A stretch of DNA of 5,772 bases from Thiomonas sp. (lineage in GTDB: Bacteria > Pseudomonadota > Gammaproteobacteria > Burkholderiales > Burkholderiaceae): positions 1 to 5,772 of the forward strand of contig DAIAZB010000166.1 of NCBI GenBank assembly GCA_027443745.1, read 5' to 3'. Made by a program: the position numbers and the translations under genes. Under the pieces are notes generated by a model. That model saw nothing but the letters and a program-made list of their open reading frames with translations. It was not told the DNA's origin and did not search any database. Positions 1-5,693 of this stretch are shown piece after piece (position 1 is the stretch's first letter; each line of letters starts with the position of its first letter).

Positions 1-962
1 CCGGTGAACCCGGCGCAGCGCCAGTTGTACACGTCGGTGGTGGGCAGGTTGTAGCTCTGCAGCCCGGTGTAGATCTGGTCCGTGCCGGACAGGCCCGGCG
101 CCAGGAGAATGAGCTGCGCGCCCACCGCGTGGTTGAGCCAATAGATGCTCTTGGATTCCAGCACCTCAAATTCGCGCATGCCGGTGTAGGCGGCGTCGCC
201 GTTGTTGGCGCTGACGTTCAGCCGCCACCAGGCGTGCGCCCCCGGCGCGGCCGTGACCGCGAGCTGCTGGCGCTGGCCGGCGGCGTTGAAGGCGACGGCG
301 GTATAGGTCTGCGCCACGGTCCACGCCGCGCCGTCGTCGCTGGATTCCAGCGTGAAGGTGTACGGCGTGCGCTGCCAGGTTCCCGGCGCGGTGATGGCGA
401 TGGCGCCCGGCTGCACCGCGCTCACGAAGTGCAGCGCATAGGTGCAGGGCAGCGCCTGGTTCTGCGCGGTGTACCAGTCGGTGGTGAGGTCGCCGTCCAC
501 CGCGCGGAACGCCTCGTTCGGGTTGCCGAGCTGGCTGCTGGCCACGATCTGGTCGTGGCCGATCCACCGCTGCGCCGTCCAGGCGCTGCCCGCCGCGCTC
601 ATCGCCCCCTGCGTGGTGGCGATGGTGAAACTGTCGTTCACCGCGAAGTCCGTGGCGCCGTCGTTGATCAGCAGGTCGATCACCGCGCTGGTGAACGGCG
701 TGCCCACGGTGGCGCTGCCCAGCGCGCCGCTGACCGAGCCGCTTACGGAAAACGTGCCGCCATTCACCGCCGCCGCCGTGCAGGTGAGCGTGATGGTTTC
801 CGTTTTCGTGGCCGGGTGCGTGGCCACGGCGCCGACCGTGCCGGTGCCCACATTGGTGCCACCGGCCACCGCCGCCGCGGCGGTACCGTAGCCGCACAAA
901 AAAAGCCGCAACTGCTGGAGCAAGTCGCGGTCATCGGTGGCCGAGCCGGCTTTGTAGGGCAT
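1..962 (-). CDS. Minor tail / tail-tip protein with discoidin-like domain, 3' end cut by window edge
   Basis: This frame is open from an ATG at 962-960 to the left edge, giving 320 codons with no stop. A weak purine-rich ribosome site (GAGAGAG, 972-966) precedes the start, 13 bases after the tape measure stop. Residues 1-27 (MPYKAGSATDDRDLLQQLRL onward) resemble the start of phage structural proteins. Residues about 52-118 form a Thr/Gly/Val-rich beta segment ending in NDGATDFAVNDSFTI. Residues about 130-267 look like an F5/8 type C (discoidin, CBM32-like) fold: AFRAVDGDLTTDWYT (150-164), TFTLESSDDGAAWT (201-214), WWRLNVS (244-250) and MREFEVLE (261-268). Residues 272-320 contain a phage-type segment, LLAPGLSGTDQIYTGLQSYN, then YNWRCAGFTG. 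Discoidin folds commonly bind glycans or lipids, so a host-surface or tail-tip role is inferred, supported by its place just after the tape measure gene. The exact baseplate role is unknown. It is sure as a gene, moderate as to fold. Confidence 0.82.
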   Translation of the reverse strand, partial: MPYKAGSATDDRDLLQQLRLFLCGYGTAAAAVAGGTNVGTGTVGAVATHPATKTETITLTCTAAAVNGGTFSVSGSVSGALGSATVGTPFTSAVIDLLINDGATDFAVNDSFTIATTQGAMSAAGSAWTAQRWIGHDQIVASSQLGNPNEAFRAVDGDLTTDWYTAQNQALPCTYALHFVSAVQPGAIAITAPGTWQRTPYTFTLESSDDGAAWTVAQTYTAVAFNAAGQRQQLAVTAAPGAHAWWRLNVSANNGDAAYTGMREFEVLESKSIYWLNHAVGAQLILLAPGLSGTDQIYTGLQSYNLPTTDVYNWRCAGFT

Positions 963-975
963 GGTCTCTCTCGCG

Positions 976-3459
976 TCAGGCCAGCACTTGCTTCACGGCG
1001 CCGGCATTGCGCTGCAGGATGTTGATGATGGCCTTCTCGCCGGACGGCGAGTTGACCCACTCGCCGGCCAGCGCCGGGTCCACCACGTTGACGATGCGCA
1101 CGCTCGGGCCGCCCTGCTGGGCGCCCTGCTGTCCACCCTGCGCCGGCGCGAACGGCACCATGCCGCCTTCCGCGAAACCCAGGCGCGGCCCGTGCGGCAC
1201 GCCGGGCCCGTGGCCCAGGCTGTTGATGGCATGCAGCATGCCCGCGCCCACGCGCCGGACAGCCTGAGCGTTGACCACGAATTCACCCGCCGAGAGCCGG
1301 GCCGGAATGCTGTCGCTGGTGGCGCTGCCGGGACCGTGGACCATGCCGCCGGAGGCGTAGCCCGCGGCGGACGCCGCGCCCGCGATGGCCGCGCCCCAGC
1401 CGGACCCGCCGGCGGCGGCGAACAATTGCTTGATGGCGCTGGCGGCGAGCGCCTCGCTCGCCATCTTGGCGATGTCGGCCACCACGCTCTGCGCGAAACT
1501 GCGGAAGGCGTCTCCGGCGTTGCGCGAGCCGGTCGCGATGGTTTCAAAGAACTGCGCCAGGTCGTTCTGCAGCGCGCCCTTGAGGCGCACCGTATTGGCG
1601 TCCACCACGTCGCCGAGCTGCGCGATCTGCTGCTTGATGCGCTGCACCCGCAAAATGGCGTCCGGGTTGCCGGTGGCGGCCGCCAGTTCCTCCATCTTCG
1701 GGATCAGGGCGGTGACCTGGGCGGCTGTTTCGCGGTGCAGCGCGGCGATTTTCTGCTGTCCCTGCGCCTGCGTCAGCAGCCCCACGGTGACCTGCGCCTG
1801 CACGCCCTGCTCGGCCGTCTGCATGGCCGTGAGGGCGCGCTGATAGTCGGCCTCGACCTGCTGCAGGTCGGCCTGCGCGCCGCTCACGTCGATGAGCTTG
1901 CGCACCAGCGACACGCCGGATGCGTCGCCCTGCGCTTCCAGGCTCGCGAGCAGGTCCTTGTACTGCGCCTGCAGTTGCTGCTTGGTGGCCTCGCCGGTCT
2001 GGCCTTGCGCGCGCAGCAGCGCCGCGCGCACCTGGCCGATCTGGTCATTGAGGCGCTTCTCGGCGTCCTCCTGCGCGCGCGCGGCCTTCACGGCCGCGTC
2101 GCCGCGCTGGCGCTCCAGCAGGATGATCTGGTTCTCGATCTTGATGCGGTCGGCCTGCGCCGGGCTTTCCGCCAGCGCCTTGCGCTGCGCCGCGATCTCG
2201 GCGTCGATGGCCTGCTGCTCCAGCCTCACGCGGTCCGCGTAATACTGCTGCAGGCTGACCTTGTGGTCCTTGAGCTGCTGGTCCAGGTCCGCCAGGGCGC
2301 GCGCGTTGGCGTCCTTCAGCAGCGCGAGCTGCGCCGCGATGTCGGCCTTGAGCGCGGCCAGCCGCGCGGCGGCGGCGGACTTTCCGGCGCCGATGGCCGG
2401 GGCCACGGGTGCGTCGGTTCGCGTTCCCTTGTTTTCGCCGCCGGTCGGCCCCGTGGGCGTTTCGGACCAGATCTTGCTGATGGTGCTGGCCGACTGCCGC
2501 ACGCTGGCGACGATGTCCTGGCCGCCGGCCTTCAGAATTTGGTAGGCCTGCGCGAAATTCCCCTGCACCGCCTGCACCACCGCCGCCGCCACACTTCCCA
2601 GGCTGTCGCCCACGACCGAAAACACCGTGGCCACCACCGAGCCGATGCTCACCAGCAGCTTGAGCGTCGCGGCCAGGCCTTCGGCCACGCGGTCGAGCGT
2701 GCCGGTGCTGGTGACGCTATCCATGAAGGCCGCGGACATGCTGTTGAGCGTCGGCAGCAGCTCGGCCGCGATGCGCGTGCCGACCGCGCCCAGCCCCAGC
2801 TTGAGCGCGGACATCTTGTCGTTGAAGGCGTCGGCCTCGCGCGCCGTGTCGCCGCCCAGGATGGCGCCCAGGCGCTTGGCCTGGTCGGCGCTGTCTTTCA
2901 GTCCCTGGCTGCCCAGGTTGAGCATGGGGATGAGGTCCGCCCCGCTGCGCCCGAAGATCTGTTGCGCCAGGGCCGCCTTGGCGGTGCCGTCGTTGTACGA
3001 GGAGAAGCGGTCTGCGACCTCCTGCAGCACCGTGTCGGAATCGCGCAGATGGCCGTTGGCATCGACCACCGAAACGCCGATGGCCTTGAAGCTGGTGGCC
3101 GCCGTGCCGGTGCCGACCGCCGCCTGCGCCATGTTGCGCGCCAGTTTGGTCAGCCCCTGCGCCACGCCGTCGAGCGAGGTGCCGGACTGGTTGGCGGCGA
3201 GCTGATAGGCGGAAAGCCGCTCGGTGGCGATGCCGGTCTTCGCGGCCAGGTCGTTCATCTCATCGGCTGCGTCGATGCTGCGGCGAACCAGCTCGATCAG
3301 GCCGCCGACCGTGAGCGCCGCCGCCACGCCGCCAAGCTGTTCCTTGACCGCGTCGGCGCTGAAACCCAGCTTTTCGAGCCCGGTCTTGACGCCTTCGATG
3401 GCCTTGTCGGCCTTGTTCTCGGCCGTGATCTCGAGCTTGACCTGATTGTTCGCTGCCAT
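976..3459 (-). CDS. Tail tape measure protein (827 aa)
   Basis: The product is a scaffold and ruler for the phage tail, around which tube subunits polymerise. The start is set at MAANNQVKLE (ATG 3459-3457), after an A/G-rich ribosome site at 3474-3465. The frame stays open to 3582, but those extra 41 residues overlap the upstream chaperone extension and are Cys/Trp/Arg-rich, unlike the rest. Residues about 5-250 resemble the N-terminal region of phage minor tail/tape measure proteins (LAAKTGIATERLSAYQLAAN, 71-90; QIFGRSGADLIPMLN, 167-181). A hydrophobic segment spans about 263-298 and a Gly/Pro/Thr linker 334-360. A long Ala/Gln/Lys/Glu/Arg-rich region, probably coiled coil, runs about 360-625. 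The C-terminus holds the recurrent tape measure motif ASGGMVHGPGSATSDSIPAR (702-721) followed by LSAGEFVVNAQAV. I see no lysozyme or peptidase motif. Its length lies near that of lambda gpH. The assignment is firm. Confidence 0.95.
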   Translation of the reverse strand: MAANNQVKLEITAENKADKAIEGVKTGLEKLGFSADAVKEQLGGVAAALTVGGLIELVRRSIDAADEMNDLAAKTGIATERLSAYQLAANQSGTSLDGVAQGLTKLARNMAQAAVGTGTAATSFKAIGVSVVDANGHLRDSDTVLQEVADRFSSYNDGTAKAALAQQIFGRSGADLIPMLNLGSQGLKDSADQAKRLGAILGGDTAREADAFNDKMSALKLGLGAVGTRIAAELLPTLNSMSAAFMDSVTSTGTLDRVAEGLAATLKLLVSIGSVVATVFSVVGDSLGSVAAAVVQAVQGNFAQAYQILKAGGQDIVASVRQSASTISKIWSETPTGPTGGENKGTRTDAPVAPAIGAGKSAAAARLAALKADIAAQLALLKDANARALADLDQQLKDHKVSLQQYYADRVRLEQQAIDAEIAAQRKALAESPAQADRIKIENQIILLERQRGDAAVKAARAQEDAEKRLNDQIGQVRAALLRAQGQTGEATKQQLQAQYKDLLASLEAQGDASGVSLVRKLIDVSGAQADLQQVEADYQRALTAMQTAEQGVQAQVTVGLLTQAQGQQKIAALHRETAAQVTALIPKMEELAAATGNPDAILRVQRIKQQIAQLGDVVDANTVRLKGALQNDLAQFFETIATGSRNAGDAFRSFAQSVVADIAKMASEALAASAIKQLFAAAGGSGWGAAIAGAASAAGYASGGMVHGPGSATSDSIPARLSAGEFVVNAQAVRRVGAGMLHAINSLGHGPGVPHGPRLGFAEGGMVPFAPAQGGQQGAQQGGPSVRIVNVVDPALAGEWVNSPSGEKAIINILQRNAGAVKQVLA

Positions 3460-3460
3460 G

Positions 3461-3619
3461 TCAGCCCCCCTTTTCCAGGGTGCGCAGCAGTTTGGCCACA
3501 CTCTCGGCGCTGCCCTGCGCGCCATGCGCCGCGATGACCAGCAGGTCGGCCATGCGCTCGCGCTCGAGCCGCATCGCGGCACGGCTGTAGGCGCGGAACA
3601 TCGCCAGCGGCATGCGCAT
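3461..3619 (-). CDS. T-frame distal ORF (52 aa) of tail assembly chaperone; normally part of the frameshift product
   Basis: Read alone, this frame has an ATG at 3619-3617 that shares one base with the TGA of the upstream chaperone (TGATG). It ends at TGA 3463-3461, one base before the tape measure ATG. The 52 residues start MRMPLAMFRAYSRAAMRLER and end LLRTLEKGG. They are helical and rich in Arg, Ala, Glu and Leu, typical of the C-terminal part of lambda G-T-like chaperones. The frame stays open far upstream, and residues just before the ATG (EWAHAIGRLVAAGHSREDV) are equally protein-like. I therefore think the region is mainly made as a -1 frameshift extension. Independent translation by stop-start coupling is possible, since TGATG overlaps can reinitiate, but no separate strong ribosome site is visible before this ATG. 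Confidence 0.55.
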   Translation of the reverse strand: MRMPLAMFRAYSRAAMRLERERMADLLVIAAHGAQGSAESVAKLLRTLEKGG

Positions 3620-4041
3620 CACGTCCTCGCGGCTGTGTCCGGCTGCGACGAGGCGGCCGATGGCGTGAGCCCATTCAGGGCCCGCAGCACCAGCGTCACG
3701 GTCGAGCGCAGCCGGTGGACGAAAAAATCGTGATTGACCTCGTAGACGGCCGCCGCGAGCAGCAGAAAATCCGTCATCGGCAGCTCGCGCACCCAGGCCG
3801 GTGATTTCCGGGCGCCTACCGCGATCAGGTTGATCAGATCGTCGCCATGCTGGTCCAGGATGCCGATCCAGTCGAGATCGTCGGCGCCGACATGGGCGAA
3901 CATCGGCTCGATGGCCCGAACGCTGCGGATCACAGCCGGCACGTCCCCCACCACGAACGGCATGATGGAAAGGTCCTCGCCGCCCGCGCGCACGGTGCGC
4001 GCGAGGGGCGGGAAGGCATCGAGGTCGCTGCTGTCGCTCAT
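3461..4041 (-). CDS. Tail assembly chaperone, -1 frameshift fusion product (G-T-like, about 193 aa)
   Basis: This is the inferred joined product: codons 1-107 from 4041 to 3721, a one-base backward slip at T TTT TTC, then 86 codons from 3721 to 3463 and TGA at 3463-3461. The junction reads EVNHDFF then RPPAALDRDAGAAGP, EWAHAIGRLVAAGHS and the 52-residue tail starting MRMPLAMFRAY. In lambda and most long-tailed phages, the gene pair between tube and tape measure uses a programmed frameshift. The longer form binds the tape measure protein and the short form recruits tube subunits. Position, overlapping layout, heptamer and relative frame (-1) all match. No other XXXYYYZ heptamer lies in phase between the slip site and the frame-zero stop. 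The slip site and efficiency are inferred from sequence alone. Confidence 0.75.
3465..3474 (-). promoter_or_regulatory. Ribosome binding site of tape measure gene within chaperone extension
   Basis: The purine run AAAAGGGGGG ends 5 bases before the tape measure ATG and lies inside the last codons (Glu-Lys-Gly-Gly) of the chaperone extension. It supports the MAANN start over the longer open frame. It also implies translational coupling, since ribosomes finishing the extension stop one base before this start. Confidence 0.7.
3619..4041 (-). CDS. Tail assembly chaperone, short form (G-like, 140 aa)
   Basis: This frame-zero product starts MSDSSDLDAFPPLARTVRAG and ends SSQPDTAART. The ATG at 4041-4039 is preceded by GAGG (4051-4048) and AAGG (4046-4043) and lies 8 bases after the tube gene stop. 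The frame is open much further upstream, but that extra part runs antiparallel to nothing useful and overlaps the tube gene out of frame, so the short start is chosen. The protein is acidic and mainly helical: PMFAHVGADDLDWIGILDQH (46-65), DDLINLIAVGARKSPAWVREL (67-87 region), then a Leu/Ala helix DFLLLAAAVYEVNHDFFVHR (91-110). At 140 residues it equals lambda gpG in length. It probably acts in the cytoplasm to hold the tape measure protein and tube subunits during assembly. Identification rests on position and layout more than on a sequence motif. Confidence 0.85.
   Translation of the reverse strand: MSDSSDLDAFPPLARTVRAGGEDLSIMPFVVGDVPAVIRSVRAIEPMFAHVGADDLDWIGILDQHGDDLINLIAVGARKSPAWVRELPMTDFLLLAAAVYEVNHDFFVHRLRSTVTLVLRALNGLTPSAASSQPDTAART
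3667..3683 (-). promoter_or_regulatory. Second small hairpin downstream of the slip site
   Basis: GGGCCC (3683-3678) and GGGCUC (3672-3667) form a six-pair stem with one G-U and the five-base loop UGAAU. It starts 37 bases after the heptamer, so it is too far to be a standard stimulator, though it could be part of a larger fold with the nearer stem. No U-tract follows, so it is not an intrinsic terminator. Confidence 0.25.
3688..3717 (-). promoter_or_regulatory. Possible stimulatory stem-loop just after the slip site
   Basis: In the mRNA, CACCGGC (3717-3711) can pair with GCUGGUG (3694-3688), giving seven base pairs including one G-U, with a 16-base loop. The stem begins 3 bases after the slippery heptamer. 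That is closer than the usual 5-9 bases, though melting of the first pair would lengthen the spacer. GC-rich DNA gives many chance stems, so the call is tentative. Confidence 0.35.
3721..3727 (-). promoter_or_regulatory. Programmed -1 frameshift slippery heptamer T TTT TTC
   Basis: On the coding strand codons 105-107 of the chaperone read GAT TTT TTC, so the phased heptamer is T TTT TTC, a canonical X XXY YYZ site with X and Y both T. A one-base backward slip leaves tRNA-mRNA pairing largely intact. It continues with CGT into the open -1 frame that ends just before the tape measure start. Runs of six identical bases are rare in this GC-rich window. Confidence 0.75.
3738..3741 (-). promoter_or_regulatory. 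Internal Shine-Dalgarno-like element GAGG upstream of the slip site
   Basis: GAGG sits inside the codons for Tyr-Glu-Val, with exactly 10 bases between it and the first T of the heptamer. In the E. coli dnaX frameshift signal, an internal Shine-Dalgarno-like sequence at about this distance stimulates -1 slippage. The spacing is seen directly and the stimulatory role is inferred. A four-base match can occur by chance. Confidence 0.4.
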
Positions 4042-4049
4042 GCCTTGCC

Positions 4050-4805
4050 TCACATGGTGATCATGCGGCCGAACATGCCGAGCGTGGCGTCCGCGCTCTT
4101 GGTCATGTCGGCGAGGGTTTCGCCGGTGAGGTCGAACGACATCAGGGCGTTGGAGATCATGTCCAGCGCCTTGGTCGGCAGAATGCTCACACGGTACAGG
4201 TCGATGATCACCGGGCTGTTGCCGTTGGCCGTGTTGAGGCCCTCGAACCGCACCCAGCGCTCGGGCAGCGGCTGGGTGAACATGGCCACGTTGGTGCTCG
4301 CCCCAGGCGTGTAGCTGACCTTGAACGGCTGCACATACGGGCCGCCGGTGGTGATGTCGTTGAACACGATGGAGCCGCCGGGGCCGTTGACGGTGTAGCC
4401 GGCCGGTGGCAGCGTGAGCGGCGTGGTGGGCGTGCTGTCCTTGATGCTCACGGCCGTGACGTTCTGGCCCTTGAGCAGATACAGCGACCCGAGCACCGGC
4501 GCGCTCGGCAGCGCTTCGCCGACCACCGGCGTGCCACCGGTCACCGTGTTGCTGGTGCCGTAGAGCGCCAGAGCCAGGTTGCTGGGCAGCAATTCTTCCA
4601 GCGTGCAGTCGAACGCGGCCTTTTTCGCGGTGATGAGCTGCAGGTCCACCAGGCGCTGGCCGGACGTGGCTTCCTGGTGCTCGATGGTGGTGACGGTGGG
4701 GCTGACCACCAGCTTGGGCACGTTGCCCACGTAGATGAGGCCCTGGGGGTTGCCGCTGGTGTCGCGGGTGCCGATGTACACCTTGCCTTGTCCTGAGAAA
4801 TACAT
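4050..4805 (-). CDS. Major tail tube protein (251 aa)
   Basis: The product is expected to polymerise as stacked hexameric rings forming the tube through which DNA leaves the virion. The ATG at 4805-4803 follows a strong AGGAG (4817-4813) at 7-base spacing. The N-terminus MYFSGQGKVYIGTRDTSGNP and the segment GNVPKLVVSPTVTTIEHQEA (27-46) followed by SGQRLVDLQLITAKKAAFDC resemble phage tail tube proteins, whose beta-sandwich core starts with such a label-then-strand pattern. Residues 67-82 (TLEELLPSNLALALYG) form the usual helix, and PERWVRFEGLNTANG (181-195) leads into the last sheet. The C-terminal part (about 208-251) is helical and Met-rich. Position directly before the G/GT chaperone and tape measure supports the role strongly. 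No sheath gene is adjacent, so the tail is probably non-contractile. Confidence 0.88.
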   Translation of the reverse strand: MYFSGQGKVYIGTRDTSGNPQGLIYVGNVPKLVVSPTVTTIEHQEATSGQRLVDLQLITAKKAAFDCTLEELLPSNLALALYGTSNTVTGGTPVVGEALPSAPVLGSLYLLKGQNVTAVSIKDSTPTTPLTLPPAGYTVNGPGGSIVFNDITTGGPYVQPFKVSYTPGASTNVAMFTQPLPERWVRFEGLNTANGNSPVIIDLYRVSILPTKALDMISNALMSFDLTGETLADMTKSADATLGMFGRMITM

Positions 4806-4859
4806 GATGCTGCTCCTGGGTGCGGTTGCGCGGGTTGGGGGATGAGGGCGTCAGTGCGT
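4806..4859. other. 54-base intergenic gap, the longest in the window
   Basis: This gap lies between the unknown structural gene and the tail tube gene. Apart from the tube gene ribosome site (AGGAG, 4817-4813) I see no convincing -35/-10 pair, inverted repeat with U-tract, or small ORF. Its extra length may give the tube gene its own accessible ribosome site for high expression, but that is a guess. Confidence 0.6.
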
Positions 4860-5231
4860 TCAGCCGATGGCTTCCCAGTCCACGACGACGAAAGGTCCGT
4901 CCGTGGCGACGGACAGGATCATCGTGCAGCCGGTTTCCATGCGCCTGGCGTTGCCGGGTGGCAGCACGGCGCCGACGGCGCCGGCCGGCAACACCCACGG
5001 CGCCGCGGCGCCGGTGGGGTCGGTGAAGCCGTTGATGGTGAGGGTGCCGGTGAGGGCCGTGCGGATCTGCACGCCCATGAGATAGACGGGCGTGGTGCCC
5101 CCGGCGCCGATGTTCTGCGCGGTGGCGACGGCGGCCAGCACGTTGCTGTGGGCCTGCGGGCGCGACAGCGACACCGCCTCGCCGTTCGGTCCGAACTGCT
5201 GCATGCCGCCGCGTGGGTTCTGGTAGGCCAT
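4860..5231 (-). CDS. Phage structural protein of unknown function (123 aa)
   Basis: I do not recognise a named family. The ATG at 5231-5229 follows GAAGGA (5243-5238), which overlaps the TGA of the upstream gene, so translation is probably coupled. The protein starts MAYQNPRGGMQQFGPNGEAV. After about residue 45 it is rich in Thr, Gly, Val and Ala, with alternating hydrophobic strands: TPVYLMGVQIRTALTGTLTI (47-66), APWVLPAGAVGAVLPPG (76-92) and CTMILSVATDGPFVVVDWEA (102-121). This suggests a small all-beta sandwich of the jelly-roll kind, without signal peptide or membrane segment. It sits between the terminator and tube genes, so a virion role as a head decoration, neck or tube-associated protein is reasonable. 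It is too short to be a tail sheath. The gene is sure; the function is unknown. Confidence 0.8.
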   Translation of the reverse strand: MAYQNPRGGMQQFGPNGEAVSLSRPQAHSNVLAAVATAQNIGAGGTTPVYLMGVQIRTALTGTLTINGFTDPTGAAAPWVLPAGAVGAVLPPGNARRMETGCTMILSVATDGPFVVVDWEAIG

Positions 5232-5241
5232 GGGGTGTCCT

Positions 5242-5691
5242 TCAGGCTGGGGTCGCCGTGGTGAGGTCGGTGGTGCGCGTGCGGTACTGCGCGACGTAGG
5301 TGGCCGGCACCATGGCCACGGCGGCGTCGGTGTCGGCCTCCTGCCAGTCGCAGGCTTCCTCGCGCAGTGCCTGGGCCAGGCCGCCGACGTTGAGGTCGGC
5401 CATGATGGCGGCGTGCGCGGCGACGACGATGGCGTCGGCCTGGGCGTAGCCGGCCGCCACGTCCAGGTTGCGGGCGATGGCGACGACGCGGAACGTGAGG
5501 TGCCGGTCCACCAGGGTGTTGCCGCGCGGGTCGATGGTCTCGCCCTGCACGTCCAGCACCAGGGCGGGAGATTTTTCGCGCGGCACGCCGAGCACGGGCT
5601 GGCGCAGGAACGTGGCGGCGTTCGCCGTGGCCACGGCCTGCAGCTTGGCCGCCGTGGCCTGCAGGATCTGCTCGCGGATGCTCAAGGCCAT
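5242..5691 (-). CDS. Probable tail terminator / tail completion protein (149 aa)
   Basis: The likely role is capping the last ring of the tail tube and joining it to the head connector, like lambda gpU or related minor tail proteins. The ATG at 5691-5689 follows GAGGG (5703-5699) and lies 2 bases after the upstream stop. The protein opens with an amphipathic helix, MALSIREQILQATAAKLQAV. A strand follows around SPALVLDVQGETIDPRG (41-57), then RHLTFRVVAIARN (63-75). A helix AHAAIMADLNVGGLAQALRE then precedes EACDWQEADTDAAVAMVPAT, and the protein ends with a strand like YVAQYRTRTTDL. This alpha-beta arrangement, the length near 130-150 residues and the final paired strands match tail terminator-like proteins. 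Position between a connector-like gene and the tube gene fits. It might instead be a lambda gpZ-like tail completion protein; sequence alone does not separate these. Confidence 0.7.
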   Translation of the reverse strand: MALSIREQILQATAAKLQAVATANAATFLRQPVLGVPREKSPALVLDVQGETIDPRGNTLVDRHLTFRVVAIARNLDVAAGYAQADAIVVAAHAAIMADLNVGGLAQALREEACDWQEADTDAAVAMVPATYVAQYRTRTTDLTTATPA

Positions 5692-5693
5692 GG

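Noticed and set aside
129..1025. Plus-strand open frame of 298 codons and minus-strand frame of 243 codons over the tip protein gene
   Set aside because: Both are Arg/Gly/His-rich and overlap a clearly protein-like frame starting at 962. They are shadows of that gene.
3460..3476. A AAG GGG heptamer at the end of the T frame as a further frameshift into the tape measure
   Set aside because: The heptamer is in phase for a -1 slip, but -1 leads into a non-protein-like frame, while the tape measure lies in the +1 frame. The run is better explained as the tape measure ribosome site.
961..3537. Very long plus-strand open frame (858 codons) antisense to the tape measure gene
   Set aside because: The translation is dominated by Arg, Gly, His, Ala and Leu, with no domain structure. 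It is the usual by-product of GC-rich codon bias on the opposite strand of a long Ala/Gln/Leu-rich gene.
3460..3582. N-terminal 41-residue extension of the tape measure frame up to 3582
   Set aside because: It overlaps the chaperone extension, is rich in Cys, Trp and Arg, and lacks a ribosome site. MAANN at 3459 has a purine-rich site and a typical tape measure start.
4042..4998. Upstream extension of the chaperone frame to 4998 (459 codons in all)
   Set aside because: The added part is Arg/His/Gln-rich, overlaps the whole tail tube gene in another frame, and the real start at 4041 has a good ribosome site and tight spacing.
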